NCBI GenBank assembly: GCA_035502655.1
Contig: DATJUF010000052.1
Span: 1 to 16,524, forward strand
DNA: 16,524 nt
Origin: DATJUF01 sp035502655
GTDB taxonomy: Bacteria > Desulfobacterota > Binatia > Binatales > Binataceae
Direction: 5' to 3'
The position numbers and the translations under genes were made by a program. The notes beneath the pieces are model-generated. The model saw only the letters and a list, made by a program, of their open reading frames with translations. It was not told the DNA's origin and did not search any database. Of this stretch, positions 15,148 to 16,524 are shown piece after piece; the stretch's first letter is position 1, and each line of letters begins with the position of its first letter.

Positions 15148-15785
15148 TCCGGACGATACCCCTAAGCGATGCCTGCGCAATCATCTAAAGCGCGTGTCGC
15201 AGTCTTTTGATCGCCTGGCTGTTGCTCTGCTGATGCGCGTATCTTCAGCAACGATCCCAGCTAGCCTCCCTTTGACCCTCATCGGGCGAAGGATTTAAGA
15301 GCTTAGCGAGAGCAAGTCGCCGATGTTGCGGCTGGCTTTGGCTCTTAGGCGCGAGGCTGACGTAATAGAGATAATCGCGGCTTGATTCCCGCAGTCTCGT
15401 CTAGTGAGAAGGCCTACCTGCCGAACTGACGGATAGTAGAGACAAAATTTGGTCGGTATCTAAATTGGCACATGACAAATAAATGCCGCGCCAAACTTTG
15501 GTTTAAACGGCTTGAGTTGGTCAGGTCGAGCCAAAGCGGCAAATCGAGATGACTCGTGGCCGCGGAACCATGCAGATTGCAAAATGTTACAGCTAGCGTG
15601 CCGTTCTCGGACATCCGGAGCTGAGCATCATTGCAATATTTGTCTACCAAAAGCGTAACTAAGCGATTGCTGTGGCATGCTGCTCGCTTCAATTCCACCT
15701 GAGGCGGCATTCCTCGGGCGATCTGATCGAACCTTAGTAAGGCTTAGGCCGAGGAGAAGACTATCCACATCGGAGGTTCGAGCCG
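15148..15785. other. 638-nt stretch without a convincing gene
   Basis: A 98-codon frame on the minus strand (15710-15414) has no ribosome site and an unremarkable mixed composition, so I do not call it. CTATCCACA at 15761 is one base from a DnaA box (TTATCCACA), but it is isolated. Nothing else was seen, apart from the ribosome site at 15772 that belongs to the next gene. Confidence 0.4.
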
Positions 15786-16028
15786 GTGACAGAGCACACG
15801 ATTTTACCAAGGGAACGGCTCCAGTTACTCAGGTTGCTGGCAGCGTTGATCATCTTCATCTGCGCATTGCACGTGCTTTGTTCTCAAGACAATCAAATGG
15901 CGCTCGCCAGGATTCAGAGACGGCGCGTGCAACCGGCCAGCGTCGTGGTTCCGCCGGTGATGCGGCCAGTCGCCGGAACTGGGTCCCCACATTCTGCCGA
16001 ACTCACGTCTTATGAATTTTCTCACTAA
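15786..16028 (+). CDS. Possible small single-span membrane protein (80 aa)
   Basis: A GTG start is preceded by GGAGG at 15772-15776 with 9 nt spacing, one of the best ribosome sites in the window. The product begins MTEHTILPRERLQ, has one hydrophobic segment at about residues 13-32 (LLRLLAALIIFICALHVLCS) flanked by Arg, then a basic, Pro- and Val-rich tail. This fits a small inner-membrane protein with its N-terminus inside. The family is unknown. The ribosome site and membrane segment support it; the tail composition is less convincing. Confidence 0.4.
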   Translation: MTEHTILPRERLQLLRLLAALIIFICALHVLCSQDNQMALARIQRRRVQPASVVVPPVMRPVAGTGSPHSAELTSYEFSH

Positions 16029-16524
16029 ATAAGCCGTTACGGTGAGATAGTTCCAAGCCGCCAAAAGGGCATCCGGCGCCGGCTAGTGTTGTGAGCTATA
16101 TTTTTCAAATTGAAAACGTATAGCCCAGTGTTGTTGCCATATTATGTTTGCCAGAAACGGCGAAGCATCGAGACGGAATTTGGGACAACACACAAGATTG
16201 CCCGTAGGAACTTAGTCCATCAATTTCGGCAGATTTAGTTATGAACTTTCGCAGCAGCATAGGCAGCTATTGCGCGAAAGTTTTGATTGTTGTTGAGGCG
16301 TTTACTTGCATGATACGCTGCGGCTCCGGGTGGAATGCCGGGGATCGTTACACAGCAGGCGTTGCCGCGATGCAAGGCAGTCAAAGCTGGTCCGGCAAGC
16401 GATTTTCTGCATTTAGAGATGAGGTGGAGAGCGCGTTTGCGCGCGAATTGGTCATCCATAAAGAGGGATGGAGAGCAGTCCGACAGCCGCGGCGGCCCAA
16501 GAGCAGCAGCCGATTGCGCATGCT
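16029..16524. other. Right end of the window: hairpin and unresolved open frames
   Basis: A plus-strand frame from ATG 16241 (MNFRSSIGSYCAKVL...) stays open to the window end, about 94 codons. A minus-strand frame of 74 codons (16459-16235) overlaps it. Neither has a clear ribosome site or a recognisable domain, so I cannot decide between a truncated gene and none. The AT-rich part before 16241 holds the nested palindrome listed separately. Confidence 0.25.
16095..16124. repeat. AT-rich nested palindrome
   Basis: The outer arms GCTATA (16095-16100) and TATAGC (16119-16124) enclose TTTTCAA-A-TTGAAAA (16102-16116), itself perfectly symmetric. Nearly the whole 30-nt element can pair. Candidate operator or transcript-end hairpin. 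Confidence 0.45.

Noticed and set aside
15414..15710. A 98-codon minus-strand ORF
   Set aside because: There is no ribosome site, domain or neighbour support, and the window has many chance ORFs of this size.
15760..15769. DnaA-box-like CTATCCACA
   Set aside because: It is a single near-match, not clustered and not near AT-rich unwinding DNA, so it is not evidence for oriC here.
1..16524. CRISPR arrays, tRNA or rRNA genes, insertion sequences
   Set aside because: I saw no regularly spaced repeats, no transposase motifs and no recognisable tRNA or rRNA sequence in the window.

Overview
This is a GC-rich, densely coding bacterial stretch that becomes sparser and more AT-rich to the right. No rRNA, tRNA or other taxonomic marker is present. 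The gene families (modular NRPS-PKS, ECF sigma factor, O6-alkylguanine repair, glycine-zipper lipoprotein, gamma-glutamyltransferase-like hydrolase) and canonical parS sites fit a free-living, large-genome soil or water bacterium, perhaps an uncultured proteobacterium or delta-like lineage. I cannot place it further.

Left half (1-8712, all minus strand): a biosynthetic operon read right to left. It starts with a NodU/CmcH-type carbamoyltransferase (8712-6898). A free-standing NRPS loading protein, adenylation plus carrier domain, follows (6864-5008), with a specificity code matching glycine. A type I polyketide synthase (4988 to beyond base 1) is last in the window. The gaps are 33 and 19 nt, so the three genes are almost certainly co-transcribed. 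The PKS runs KS-AT-KR-DH, with the DH after the KR and no carrier domain up to the window edge. The likely logic is that glycine is loaded on the carrier protein, passed to the KS, extended once with malonyl-CoA, reduced and dehydrated to a 4-aminocrotonyl-type intermediate. The carbamoyl group may go onto the amino end or a later hydroxyl.

Middle (8713-10544, plus strand): a divergent non-coding region, a 48-residue charged protein, then a two-gene unit of an ECF sigma factor and an unusual alkyl-DNA repair protein. The repair protein has an O6-alkylguanine methyltransferase domain with an Ada-type four-cysteine zinc domain fused at its C-terminus. This is the reverse of the E. coli Ada order and lacks the AraC-type DNA-binding domain. 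The pair looks like a methylation-damage sensor coupled to a sigma factor.

Region 10545-12099: mostly non-coding. It holds three canonical parS (ParB-binding) palindromes, two of them 94 bp apart inside very long perfect palindromes. Between sites two and three lies a minus-strand glycine-zipper lipoprotein. parS clusters normally mark the neighbourhood of the chromosome origin, but parA and parB are not in the window.

Right part (12100-16524): a gamma-glutamyltransferase-family Ntn-hydrolase (minus), then small plus-strand genes of unknown function (a 67-residue soluble protein, a roughly 145-residue membrane protein, an 80-residue single-span protein) separated by long non-coding stretches with several hairpins.
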